From assembly GCA_022605955.1 (NCBI GenBank), contig JAKCOZ010000032.1, positions 5,518,001 through 5,582,000 of the forward strand: a stretch of DNA of 64,000 nt. The letters run 5' to 3'. The notes beneath the pieces are model-generated. The model did no database searches. It was not told the DNA's origin and saw only the letters and a program-made list of their open reading frames with translations. This stretch comes from Rallus limicola. Its lineage: Eukaryota > Chordata > Aves > Gruiformes > Rallidae. Every line of letters starts with the position of its first letter. Position 1 is the first letter of the stretch. Below are positions 1 to 11,556 of the stretch, in pieces. The position numbers were made by a program, and so were the translations under genes.

Positions 1-510
1 CCAAGGTTAAACACCACCCCCTGAAAATACCAGCAGGAACGAGAGGCACTCCTGGCCCCTCACTCCTCTGGCCAGGCCATCACAGCCACCCAGATATTTT
101 TGAATGAGGCAGCGATTTGAAGCAGCTGACTGAGACCCAGGCTGGGATTTTGTACCTCCCCAGGCAGGTTGAAGGGTGACAACCCAGTGTCACCCACAGC
201 AAGGCAGCAGAGCCAAGATCACACACCCAGACTGACTGCAGGCAAGGGTTGACATCCCAGGAGCTGCTTTCAGCATCCACAGAACACTGGGGGCTTTGGC
301 CAGCATTCCTAATGACATTAAGCTCCTGTCATGCTGCTGCCTGATCAGCAGCCAGCCCCATGTCACTTTAGAACAAGCAACTTTGACCCCTCTCATCCAG
401 GCACCTTGCTGGCAGCTCTTTCACACCCCCCAAAGGCAGAGCCTTTGCTCCCCAGTCAAGAGAGGCAGCAGCAGCACCTCCCATGGTAGCAGAGCTCCCA
501 CAGAGAGCAA
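1..510. other. Intergenic, no gene seen
   Basis: Unique-looking sequence with no coding signal or recognisable repeat. Confidence 0.5.
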
Positions 511-1005
511 AGCTCAGAATCACCAGGTTGGAAAAGACCTTTGAGACAGAGTCCAACCATTCCTGTCCTATGCTAAACCACATCCCTAGCACCTCATCTA
601 CCCATCTTTTAAACACATCCACAGATGGTGACTCAGCCCCTTCCCTGGGCAGCCTGTGTCAGTGCCCAATAACCCTTTCAGTGAAGAATTTCTCCCTAAC
701 ACATAATCTGAACCTACCCTGGAGCAGCTTGGGCCCATTCCCCTTCTTCCTATCACTTGGCTGAAGAGACCATCGCCCACTTCCCTACACCATCCTTTCA
801 GGTAACTGTAGGCAGTGATAAGGTCTCCCCTCAGCCTCCTCTTCTCCAGGCTGAACACCCTCAGCTGCTCCTCAGAGGATTTGCCCTCCAGCCCCTTCCC
901 CAGCTTGATTGCCCTTCTCTGGACTCATTCCAGGACCTCAATGTCCTTCTGATGGTGAGGAGCCCAGAACTGACAGAGCACTTGAGGTGCTGTTTGCACC
1001 GGTGT
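511..1005 (-). mobile_element. CR1 LINE fragment, 3' portion
   Basis: Minus-oriented. The 3' end is at about 511-560 (AATCACCAGGTTGGAAAAGACC reversed). It runs back through the motifs seen in other copies (CTTCTCCAGGCTGAACA, CTTCTCTGGACTCATTCCAGG). It is diverged, with indels, so it is an older copy. The 5' limit is approximate. Confidence 0.85.
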
Positions 1006-4000
1006 CTGCCCACAAAAGGCATCCCCTCCAGTATCACACCCATGCAAAGGAGCACACCCACCCAGCAATCCACAGGGCCCCAAATGCATGCTGGCAGGAG
1101 CCCTTCTCTTGATCATTTTTTGATTTGAACAGCACATTATTTTAAGGTCTGAACTCCTCTGGGTAAATCAGGAGGAAGCCATCCAGCCACTGACAATTAC
1201 CTTCACTCCAGCCACTTCCCTGCCCCAAGCAAGCAGGACAGGGTGGCCAGGACAGTTGAGGGAGGCAGACACCCCACTGTCCCACAGCCCTTGAGGGGAG
1301 GGTGAAGAGATACACAGGAGGGCTGATCTGGGTTTCATCTCCCCACAGCCCAAGCCAGCCCAGAGCTGTTCCTCTGAGGGATTTGCACCTCCCAAAAACT
1401 GGCACACTCCGAGGGCTATTGCATTGCTGGTGCCAAGCAGGGAGAGCTCAGCTGTGTCTCTCACCTCCCCTCCAAAACGCTGCCCTGCAGCCAGCAGCAC
1501 CCACACAATCCCCACCAACATCTCTGAAACCAGCAGGACCTTTGCCACTTGCTGTTAAAGAGCTGTCACCTCCCACCCCAGCCCAAAGTGTGTCTCAGGG
1601 CATGATGGCTTCAGCAGCACCCCTGCACAGTGCCATGGGCAAAACACCCCAGGAGACCTTCTGAGTGCAAAACATGCAGCAACCACAACCCTGCAGCCCT
1701 CTTGAAGGCTTCAGCCCGTGAGGGCAGCAAAGCCCACCTCCACCTGCCCTCACAATGTAGAATAGGAGCAACTTCATGTAGAGAACTTCCTTAACTGGCA
1801 GGCAGGCAAGGCAGATCCCACAGTGCTTATTTAGAGCAGAATAAAATGCTGTTCTCTGTGCCATACCCTCTTCAAGGCTACCCCACAAGCCCATCTCAGA
1901 CATCTGGACCAGGCAGACTCACCTGATGCCTGCAAGCATCCCAGGACAAAAAGGGCTTCTTTGAGGATGAGGCGGGTGCCCAGGGTGGGAGCGCAGAGGC
2001 CACCAGTAGCACATGTGCAGCTGTCCTGGATCCAAAGGGATGCACTGGCACGGCAGGGAAAATTGATGGTGATGAGGGAAGTCCATCAGGCTGCATGCCG
2101 GCCCCGCAGATTGATGGCCTCCGCGGCGAGCCTCACATAATGGCCAAGTTCAGGCTGCAGTGGCCAGGAGCTGAAAGGCAGTGGCCATAAATAAGCTGGG
2201 GAAAAGAGGAAAGACAGAAGGCTGGCAGGGATAAATAAACACTCACACTGCAGCAGGGCTGGGGGAGGCGGGGGAAGAGGGGCTGTAGCACCAGGATGGG
2301 ACGCAGCCCACATTGGGATGGAGATCTTGCCTCAGAGGTGTCTGCTTTGGGGTGAGAGTTTCCTATTCAATAACACTGAGCTGTTTTCCCCTTCAAACCA
2401 TCTTCCCACACAAAAACACAGCCAGCTGGTTGGGGAGGCCACATCATACATGCTCCCCCAAAATACAGGGGGAAGACAATAGTAACGGTGTGGGCTCGGT
2501 ACAGAGGATGTTTAGGGTTATAATCCCACCATGAGCAAAGCTTCAGCTCCCTATGATGCTCCCCCCCAGGACCTGTACACCTTAGCAAGTTTCTCCATGA
2601 CCAACCTGGCCAGCTGAGCTTCCCTCATCACCTTCCTCAGCCAAAAGTACCAACACCTCAGGCTTTATTCCCCCCCATTCAGTTCTTGCCCACTGATGAA
2701 TAGGGGAGACAGGGGGAAGCAGAGGGCAGGGAGCTAAACGCTCCCCTCATTGTCCCCCATCTGCTTCATTCGGGCCAGTTCCCCTTCTCCAGCTTAAATA
2801 AGCCCTTTGCATGTTGTTATGGTCTCTTTCTCATTTTGTCAAGGAAAACCCTTGCCCAAAGAGCCACTGTGATTTACTGCAGCGCTAACAAATGTCAGAG
2901 CTGGGGAGCTGTGCAGGAACCGCTCCCTGGCAGCCTGCCTGGACAAACACACTAAAAGTCAAGCCCAGTGTGGATACTTGAGGAATTAGTGTCCATACAA
3001 AGATGCCTTAAACACAGGGAGAAAGACCGGGGCAGGGGAGGGGGGGGTTTACAACAGAGGCTTGAAAGCTTCCTCGGGGCTGTTTAACATATGGTGCTTC
3101 TCCTCTGCACCTGCCCCACAGCCCCTGGGTTCCCATCCTTGTCACCAGTCCCAAACACCACCCAAGTTTAGCTCCCAATGGGCACTGCCTGTCCAACAGG
3201 GACTGAGCCTGCCCATGGGGTTGGGATTTTGTACATTAAGAGTTCATTTTTTCAAAAAAAACCAAACAACCCTCTCTGCCAGGTGGGTGTTCCTGGCAGA
3301 GCATCCCCTGCTTCAGCTGGGCAGGTTTCCCTGCTTGCTACCAAAAGTGTAGCTCTATATGCCATGAGTTGAGGGAGGAACCCCTAAATCCAGCACTCTG
3401 CTGATGAGATGCTTACATCCAGCTCAGCCATAGGGCAACACATCAGACCCAGGTACCCAGGCAGGGGGAACCATTGGGAAACCAAAGACACCGTGGTCAG
3501 TATAATGGCTTTTAAAAGCTCTCAGCTTTTTTCCTCAGTGGGTGCCAGCAGCTCCCCAGTCCTGCCTGCACTGGCTGGCCTGGCCACACATCCCACACAG
3601 CCCCACTGCTCTGCTATCATCATTTGCTCAGATCCCAAGCACTGCATTAGGGATGGATATTTTGCATGTGCACCATGCATGTTTTAAAGGTTAATTCTTC
3701 CTCCAGCACCTTCTGCTCAACAGATTTGTCCAGCATCATGGTAACAAGCTGACTGATGCCAGGAGAGACACACTCAGCCTCACAGAAGCACAGCCAGGCA
3801 ATGTTCCTCAGCTGATGCCAAATTTCCAAAACCAAAAAAAACCCCACCAACCCCCAAAAACAGAATATAGAAAAATATCATGTCCTAAAATAAAAAATAA
3901 TGAAATAAATAGCCCCTGGGGCTCTCAATAGAACAAAACATTTTCCCAAGCAAATCCATTCCCATATATGCACTGCATGGCTCTGAGGAGGGGTGGATGG

Positions 4001-7000
4001 GGAAGGTCTCTGGAAAAGCAGTTACGTGAGCTGACGCGCTGTAAATCTCCAGCATTAAAGGGGATCTCATAACCCCTGGTAATTTAGCAGCTTAAGGATC
4101 ATCACATCAACCCAGCTGATGTGACGTTACCTTAGTTTACCCCTATGTCCTGCCTCCAGCACACAGCTCCTCACCCATCAGGCAAGACCCATGGGAACAC
4201 ACCAGGAATAGAGAGATGAGCTACACAAGTGGCAGGAATCAAAAGGAAGCCTAGAGGTCACCAGCCAAGCAGCATCTTGGCAATACTGTCCCTATGCATC
4301 CCCACCAAGAGTGCTCCCATCCCCACTGGCCATGTTGGAAAGGCAGCAGCACAGGAGATCAGCGTGAAGGAGGACTGCCCAGCCTGGCCACCCAGCTCTT
4401 CTCCCCACACAAAGCTCCCCAAGGACCTCCTCCCTTTAGAGCTGCAGACCACCCCAGCCCAACAGATGGCCCAGGTGGGCTCCTCCAGGTGAGAGAGGCA
4501 GACAGGCCTCTGCCCTACACCCTCACTGAGAGGGCCAGCAGAGACAAAGCCACCCTGCTTCAAGCCCAGACCTCACATCCTCACCCCAAAAGTTTGCCTG
4601 CACACCTATGAGCAGGAATAGGAAGATGCAGACAGAAGGTTCCCCCTCCTGCCCACCATCCCACAGCACCAGCCCCACACTGAGCTCAGCTCACCATTCC
4701 CAAAAATGCATTTACCAGATGAAACTCTCCCTACCACCACCACCACCCTCACAATGACTTTTCCCCACCCAGCCTCTCCTTACCAAAAAGCTGCTCTGCC
4801 ATCAGGTGACTGCCAAGAAGGAGCTTCAAGCCTCAAACCAGCCAGGGTGTAGGAGAAAGCAGGACCTCACAGAAGAGCAGTCCAGGATGGCAACCAACCC
4901 ACCTCCCCAGAGCAGGAGTGAGGGACTGCTATGCTCTCTCCCCAAACCTACACCCTCCCACATCAAGCTGGAGGTGGGAAAGGACTAATTGCCCCAGGCT
5001 GGGCTTAAATAGAGCCAGCCCATGGGCCTGATGGGGGACAGGCGAGGCTGATCAGGGCCTTTAAGACCAATTAGTGCCTTCAAGGCTCAACATGGGGAGG
5101 TGTAGCTAATAACTAATCAAGAGGGCTTGCCCTTGGTAGGGGTGCTCCTAGTGCTGCCCATGCCTGTTGCATATTTCACCATGCCCTGGTTATTCCTGCA
5201 TCCAAGCCCACAGGGCAGAGTTAAATCCAGTGCACGATCAGTGCACGCAGCCTTTCTTCATCCATCCCCAGAGCTCATCCTCGCACCTCAGCGCATTGCT
5301 GCTAGGCTGAGCCTGTCCCAGTAACTCAGGGACAGGGTCTTGAGGTACAAAGCCTCATTTTTTGGCCCTGCCAGGCAAATAGAGCCCAGCTCTGGTACAA
5401 GCTGAGTCCTGAAGCGCTGGGAGAGCCGCTGCTCCGGCCGCGCTTCCTGCCGCAGGAAGCTCCGGCTCTGCGACGGGGCCACCAGCTCTTCCCTCTGCCG
5501 CCGCCAATGGATCCAAAACTAGGTCCCAGCCAGGTCTGGCACATCCCAGCACCCCTCAAAGCTTCCTCTCTGCACAGCCCAGGCTGTGGCACCTCCAACA
5601 AAGCCCAGCCTGTTCCTCGCCTTTCCACAAGCGCCACATATATCACCGGACTCCCCTCTCAGCTTTGCAGTAGGAGATGGTCCTGCAATGAATCGGGTCC
5701 CTGTTCCACCCTTGTTGTGGGACCCCCCTCTCAGCTTTGCAGTTGGAGATGGCCCTGCAATGAATCGGGTCCCTGTTCCGCCCTTGTTGTGGGACGAGCA
5801 GGAGGGTTTCAGCCTCCAACGGCACTTTGTAACTGGGGATTTTATTAGCCCCCTGGCCGCTCCGATTCCGAGAAGCTCTAAAAAGAGACTTTGATTTCCA
5901 GGGTCTGTTTTTTTCTTGGGGAATTAAAATACCTTTCATCGTGGCAAGCAGAGCAGCAGAGTTACAGCAAGAGGGTGGGGAGGGAAATTAAAGTAATTGG
6001 GGGGGAATTACTGGAATGCGCTGGGCCTCTCCGGGTGCATCCCCCCCATGGGAAAGGAGCTTCCACCCCATCTCAGCGAGGCAGGAAAAGTCTCTGCCTG
6101 GCCAAAGCGTTTCTCAGCCTTTTGGGGATGCAACGAAGCCCTTCTGCACAGGCCCGAGGCGGAGGTGCAGCGGGGAGCCTTTGGCAGAGGCTAGGTGCAG
6201 CCTGCCATGGGCTGCTCGGCCCCAAAACCCAGCCCACTGGACTGTGGGAGCCTTTACAAGCCCCCAGACTCCCACAGAGCCAGAGTGGAGTCATTTAGCC
6301 CAGGTGAAAACGTTTTTTCTGCTGAAAACTAAGAAAAAAAAATGCTACTTGGGAATACTGACTGGAGTTAATAAACCCAAGAAAGCCATATAAAGAGTAA
6401 TAATTGTTGAGAAAGGGCTCTTTAGCTTCTATTTTAATACAAATACTAGACCAAAAGGGTGTTGCTGCACATTATTGGCTGGAGTACACCCATCTTATTG
6501 ATTCCTTCTTCCCAAACTATGAAGGCTTTAAAACCCTGCCCAGCAGGCTGCACTGCAACCTGGCCTGGGGAGATCTGCTGTGGTGGGAACCCATCCCACG
6601 TTGCTTTAGTGGAGGCCATGTGGTTTGACCCTGGAGAGCCACATCCCAATGGGCAAGACCTTTCTTTTTTTAATCTGAAATATATGTGTATATCTATATA
6701 TATGGAAAGATTTGGGAAAGCAATCTAGCTTCTAGAAATATGAAAATGCTGGGCCAGCCCCTACCCACCCAAGGTGTTCTATGGAGAGGGACTTTGCTGG
6801 GGTAGCCTGGAGGAGTGCAGGGTCCAAGGATGGAAACTGCTTTACTCCAAGCAACGCCCTGTAGCAAAAACCTCTATAGATGCTGCTCCTTGACACAACT
6901 TTGCAGCTTGCCAAACCCTGGTTCCACCTACAAGGTTTCCCTGAGAGGGGTTACACCATCAGTAATCAAGACGCTGAGGGGATCCCATATGTTTTTATGG

Positions 7001-9269
7001 GGCCAACCTTACCGGGGTGAAAAGTACAGGAGGGGGGGAGAGGAGGGGGCAATGGGGATGGCAGTGCAGCCCTCTCCCCTCTCACCCACTTGTATATTTG
7101 ATTCCCTTCCTGCAGACCCCCTGCTTCTGCACCAAAGCTGGGTGATCGCTGTGGCCTCACAGAGGCCACCGCTTTGGGTGTGATGAGAGGTGACGAAAAA
7201 TTGGCAGCAGAGGAGCCCCATGGCAGGCATGGGGTTTTTGGGGGGGGGACAAGAGGAAGCTTGGACCCCTGCAGCCCCTTCTCTTGTTGCTTGGGTGGTG
7301 TTTGCAGGTGGGCTTGGAAAAAGGCTGACCATGAAGTCACCTTCTCCTGGTTTTCTGCAGTCTTTGAGGAAAGCAGGTGAGGGGCCAGGCATGCTGCCCT
7401 CCCATGGGAGTCCCTGCTCCAAAGCCAAACAGGACAAGTGGCAGCATCATCAGAGGGCAAGCTCAGGCCAGTGGCCACGGGAGACAAATTTGGCCCATGC
7501 TGTAAGAAATGCATCATATTTTCCCCCCGGGCATCTCCTCCAGGTTTCCCCCCTCCTCCCCTCTCCAGTAGCAGAGCTCATTTCTGCGTGGGCTGGGCTA
7601 AGTGGGAATAGCATGAGTGCAAAAACGCAGACAACTCGCCAAAATATGAAATAACTGGCAAACAAGCAGCTTAAGAAACACGTGGGGAGCTGCAAACCCT
7701 CTCAATCAGCCCCTCCAGTGACGGGTACAACCGGGACAGCCACGGCTGTGCTGTGGCACGGACCTTCAGGCCAGGAAACGGTCTAAATTGAGCATCTCCA
7801 CTGCAGTATCCCCTTCCTGAGATATTATTGTTTTCCTTCATCCTCTTGATGTATTGTCCCATAGCAGATTCGGGGTTTCCCGGACTGTGCCAAGAAACCA
7901 CTGGCCGTGACACATCAGCCTGTTTTTTTTGGCTCCTTCCACCCCAGGAAACGTGATGCCCCTGGGGTTACCCCACCTTCTGGCCCAAGGGAACCCCATT
8001 CTTTTGCTCTTGAGGATATCAGGGGATGTGAAAAATAACAGTCTGGGGGAAAGGGGGTGAGGAGCAGCATCTCTGCAGCTCCTGTGAACCGCATGGAGCC
8101 ACCTGCAGAGCAGAGCCCACCGTGCCGCTCCAAATTGTAAGCTGTGCCTCCTGCGTTTTCGTGGATTCAGACAAATAAAGGGAGGGGAAGGGGGAAAAAA
8201 AAATAAGACCAGGCCACACCTTTCCTCAGCCTGGTTCCCAGGCAATAAAAATATCTCAAAGCTGGAACCCCGGCTGGCTCTGCAGCTCCACCAGTGCTGC
8301 AATCCGACTGTGGACCAGGGCAGTGGGGAGCTCACCTGCATCACACGGCTTTGCTTGTCTGTGGGGTGGTTTTCAGGGACCCCAGCTCCCAGGCAGCATT
8401 GGTAGAAGCTATCTGAGTATGGAAATTAATGGGCTGTCCTTCCCAATGCTCCCATTCCCTCCCTTTTTCTCCTCTGCACTGCCCATCCCCTGCACCCCTG
8501 CAAACTCTAAAAGCTCCCCTGGGGACCTTACACCCGGAGCTGCCTTTTTCCAAACGTCTCTCCAAATACATGTGTTGGCAGCAGGGAAGGGAGGAGACCT
8601 AGGGAAAAAATAGATTTTGTGAGTATCCATCATTAATACCCCCTGGGGAGCCCCCAGAGCTCTTTCATCTGCTCCTCACTAAGTTTAGGTTAAGGAGGTT
8701 TTTCGGGTGCAAGCGCAGTCAGGGAAAGGCAAAGATCACCGAGGAGGAGTTTGGGCAGGCAACAGGAAAGCTCTTATTCCGGCTGTGAGGCATCCAATCA
8801 GGGTAAAAACAATCCTGGCTGCTGAGCACTTTGCTAGAAGTAAGAATAATAGATGTTTACTCGCAGGAAAGCGAAGAGCGGAAGGAGTTATCAACACCAT
8901 TGTTTGCCACAAATAATCTCACCTTCTCCAGGCACACGGCGTGCCCCAAAACAACCCCCACTGGCTCTCTCTTATTTAACATCATCTACTGGCAACTACA
9001 GAACACCTATGCAGCTGGGCTCAGCCTTGGCTGGTCCTGAGGGCTCGGCTCAGACCCACTGCACGGCAGAGCCTGTTTCCCATCACTTCCACATCACTTT
9101 CTTGCTCCCCACACCCCCTTGCCAGAAAGACGTGAGCGGAGCTCTGCTCTGCGAGGTGGGCTGCCCCTCTGCTGCTGCACTGATGGGCCTGACAGCTCTT
9201 TAATTGCCTTTTATGAAACACCCTGCCGCAGCTCAGAGCACTAAAGCTCGGCTAAGAACTCATCCCTGA
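1006..9269. other. Intergenic region downstream of NEUROG3
   Basis: No coding exon recognised: the open frames are short and show no known family. It holds the 72-bp duplication (5653-5795) and several AT-rich islands that look like possible conserved non-coding elements. One is at 4985-5120 with ATTAG/TTAAT cores. Another is at 5830-6010 with CTTTGAT, a TCF-type core. A third is at 6340-6530 with GTTAATAAAC and TTATTGATT, HNF1- and ONECUT-like. These motif notes are tentative. Confidence 0.4.
5653..5795. repeat. Two-copy tandem duplication, 72-bp period
   Basis: Copy 1 (5653-5724) and copy 2 (5725-5795) both run from CCCCTCTCAGCTTTGCAG to GTTGTGGGAC and differ at only a few positions, for example TAGGAG/TTGGAG, GGTCCT/GGCCCT and TTCCAC/TTCCGC. 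It lies in non-coding sequence and appears recent. The 72-bp unit is a multiple of three, but nothing suggests coding. Confidence 0.9.
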
Positions 9270-10304
9270 CCTGGACCAGGCTCAGAGGGTCGTGATCAGT
9301 GGAGTAGAATCTGAATGGAGGCCTGTGACTAGTGGTGTTCCCCAGGGCTCAGTGTTGGGTCCAGTCCTGTTCTGTATCTTCATTGACGACCTTGATGAGG
9401 GAACAGCATCCACCCTCAGCAAGTACACTGATGATACAAAGCTGGGAGGAGTGGCTGACACACAGGACACTGCACTGCCATTCAGGGAGACCTGGACAGG
9501 CTGGAGATCTGGGCTGGGAGAAATCTAATGAAGTTCAACAAGAGCAAGTGTAAAGTCTTGCACCTGGGGAGGAACAACCGACTGTATCAGTACAGGCTGG
9601 GGGATGACCTGCTGGAAAACAGCTCTGTGGAGAAGGACCTGGGGGTCCTGGTTGATGACAGGTTGGCCATGAGCCAGCAGCGTGCACTGGTGGCTAAGAG
9701 AGCCAGTGGGATCCTGGGGGGCATCAGGAGGAGTGTGGCCAGCAGGTCACAGGAGGGGATCCTCCCCCTCTGCTCTGCCCTGGTCAGACCCCACCTGGAG
9801 TGTTGTGTCCAGTGCTGGGCTCCCTGGGATAAAAAGGACAGGGACCTTCTGGAGAGAGTCCAGAGAAGGGCAACGAAGATGATTAGGGGCCTGGAACATC
9901 TCCCCTATGAGGAAAGGCTGAGTGAGCTGTTCAGCCTGGAGAAAAGAAGACTTAGGGGGGACCTAATTAGTGTTTATAAATATCTTAGACTTGGGATGCA
10001 GGGGGAATTGGCCAGCCCGTTTTCAGTGGTCTGTGGGGACAGGACAAGGGGCAATGGCTGTAAGCTGGAGCATAGGAAGTTCCACACCAACATGGGGAAG
10101 AACTTTTTCACAGTGAGGGTGAGGGAGCCCTGGGACAGGCTGCCCAGGGAGGTGGTGGAGTCTCCTTCTCTGGAGATATTCAAGTCTCGTCTGGATGCCT
10201 ATCTATGCAATATGAGATAGGGAGCTGCTTTGGCAGGGGGGTTGGACCCGATGATCTCTTGAGGTCCCTTCCAACCCCTAAGATTCTGTGATTCTGTGAT
10301 TCTG
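9270..10304 (+). mobile_element. CR1 LINE, 5'-truncated, with reverse transcriptase remnants
   Basis: Begins inside the reverse transcriptase: [16 protein letters not shown], then the catalytic-motif region as YTDD instead of YADD. A frameshift near 9480 moves the remainder into another frame, where 230 codons stay open (9528-10220) with [24 protein letters not shown]. It ends in three ATTCTGTG repeats at about 10281-10304. 5'-truncation and the 3' octamer repeats are typical of CR1 (known). It is dead because of the truncation and frameshift. Confidence 0.95.
9528..10220 (+). pseudogene. CR1 ORF2 C-terminal remnant (not a host gene)
   Basis: A 230-codon open frame encoding the part of CR1 ORF2 after the reverse transcriptase core ([46 protein letters not shown]). 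It lacks the N-terminal endonuclease and most of the reverse transcriptase. Related open stretches occur in the copies at 27804 and 59170. Confidence 0.9.
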
Positions 10305-11274
10305 TGTTGGCCATGGAAATGTTTGCCTGGGGTGTCGTGCCCCCCACTCACTCACCCACACCCCCCACACACACTACGGTAAGGTTTGGGGGTTCATGGG
10401 CAGGCTTAGGCAATGTCAGAGCAGCAAGGGACCGAAACTCCCCCCTCCCCAGAAATACTGCTCTGTGGTCTGTCCGTCCTTCTTCGGGACTTCCCTGGCT
10501 TGCTGCTCCCAGGGAAGGCTCCTTCCTTCCCGATCTGATCCGTAGCTCCCTGGCTTTCCATCAGGACCTCGCAGAGGGCTCCTGCCTTGCCAGCCGTGAC
10601 CCAGCGTCGCCCCACACCACCGATGGCCCCCTAGAAAAGCCAGCGTGCCCAGCCAGCATCCTGGCCCGAGTCCGGCCAAGGCCAAGGGCGCGGGATCCCA
10701 GCACCACCTCCTGGCAACACACCGCTGTGCACGCCGGCTGCGGCCTAAAATCCCCACCCCCCCAAGCCTGGAGAGAGAACCCGGGGGCTGCACAGACACC
10801 CCCCTACCCCCGCCCATCATTTCTCGTGTCCGTCCCAGCCTGGCATCGCGGCTGGCCCCGGGATGGATGCCGCATCCCCAGGCGAGCGGCAGCTGCCTGC
10901 TGCGGGGTGAATAGCGGCGGGGGGCTCGCCCGGAGAGGCCACCGAATTTAATTTGAGATGAATGGGCACCTCCCCTGCCGCCCGTGACATTTTCATTGCG
11001 GGCTAACAAGGGGAGAAAAATCCAATTAGATGACAAAGGGGGTCCCTAATCGGCCGTGCAGCCCGGCGTGGGGCAGCGTCCCCGGGGAGAGCTGAGGCAG
11101 ACCATGGGAAAACAGGGACACCTTCCTAAAACAGTCCTCTTGTGATACGGCAGAGGCCAAACCGCAGGATGGCAAGGCTGCTGAAGATGGAGTTATAAAG
11201 ACATTTGCTATTTGCACCCCCAGGACCCTGAAGAGAGCAGAGAAACAGGAGGGAATCAGCTTTTTTAAAGGGCA
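10305..11274. other. Intergenic, GC-rich, no gene seen
   Basis: Moderately CpG-rich sequence with long open frames on both strands but no recognisable protein; treated as non-coding. Confidence 0.4.
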
Positions 11275-11556
11275 GATACTGGCAGGACAAGGGGGATGGA
11301 TTAAAGCTGAAGGAAGGAAGGTTTAGATGAGATATTAGGGGGAAGTTTTTTACAGAGAGAGCAGTGAGGGGCTGGAACAGGCTGCCCAGAGGGGGTGGAT
11401 GCCCCGTCCCTGGGGGTGTTCAAGGCCAGGTTGGATGGGGCCCTGGGCAACCTTGTGTAGCTCCAGGCCTGGAGGTTGGTGTCCCTGCCTGTGGCAGGGG
11501 AAGTAGAACTCTATAATCCTTGGGGTCCCTTCCAACCTATGCCATTCTATGATTCT
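11275..11556 (+). mobile_element. CR1 LINE 3' fragment
   Basis: Contains the CR1 3' signature GCTGGAACAGGCTGCCCAGA, then GTTCAAGGCCAGGTTGGATG, and ends CCCTTCCAACCTATGCC followed by ATTCTATGATTCTA. This is a different, older subfamily from the copies at 9.3, 27.8 and 59.2 kb. Confidence 0.9.

Noticed and set aside
9528..10220. Host gene of 230 aa
   Set aside because: It is the C-terminal part of CR1 ORF2, in an element with CR1 3' tail repeats and with paralogous copies elsewhere in the window.
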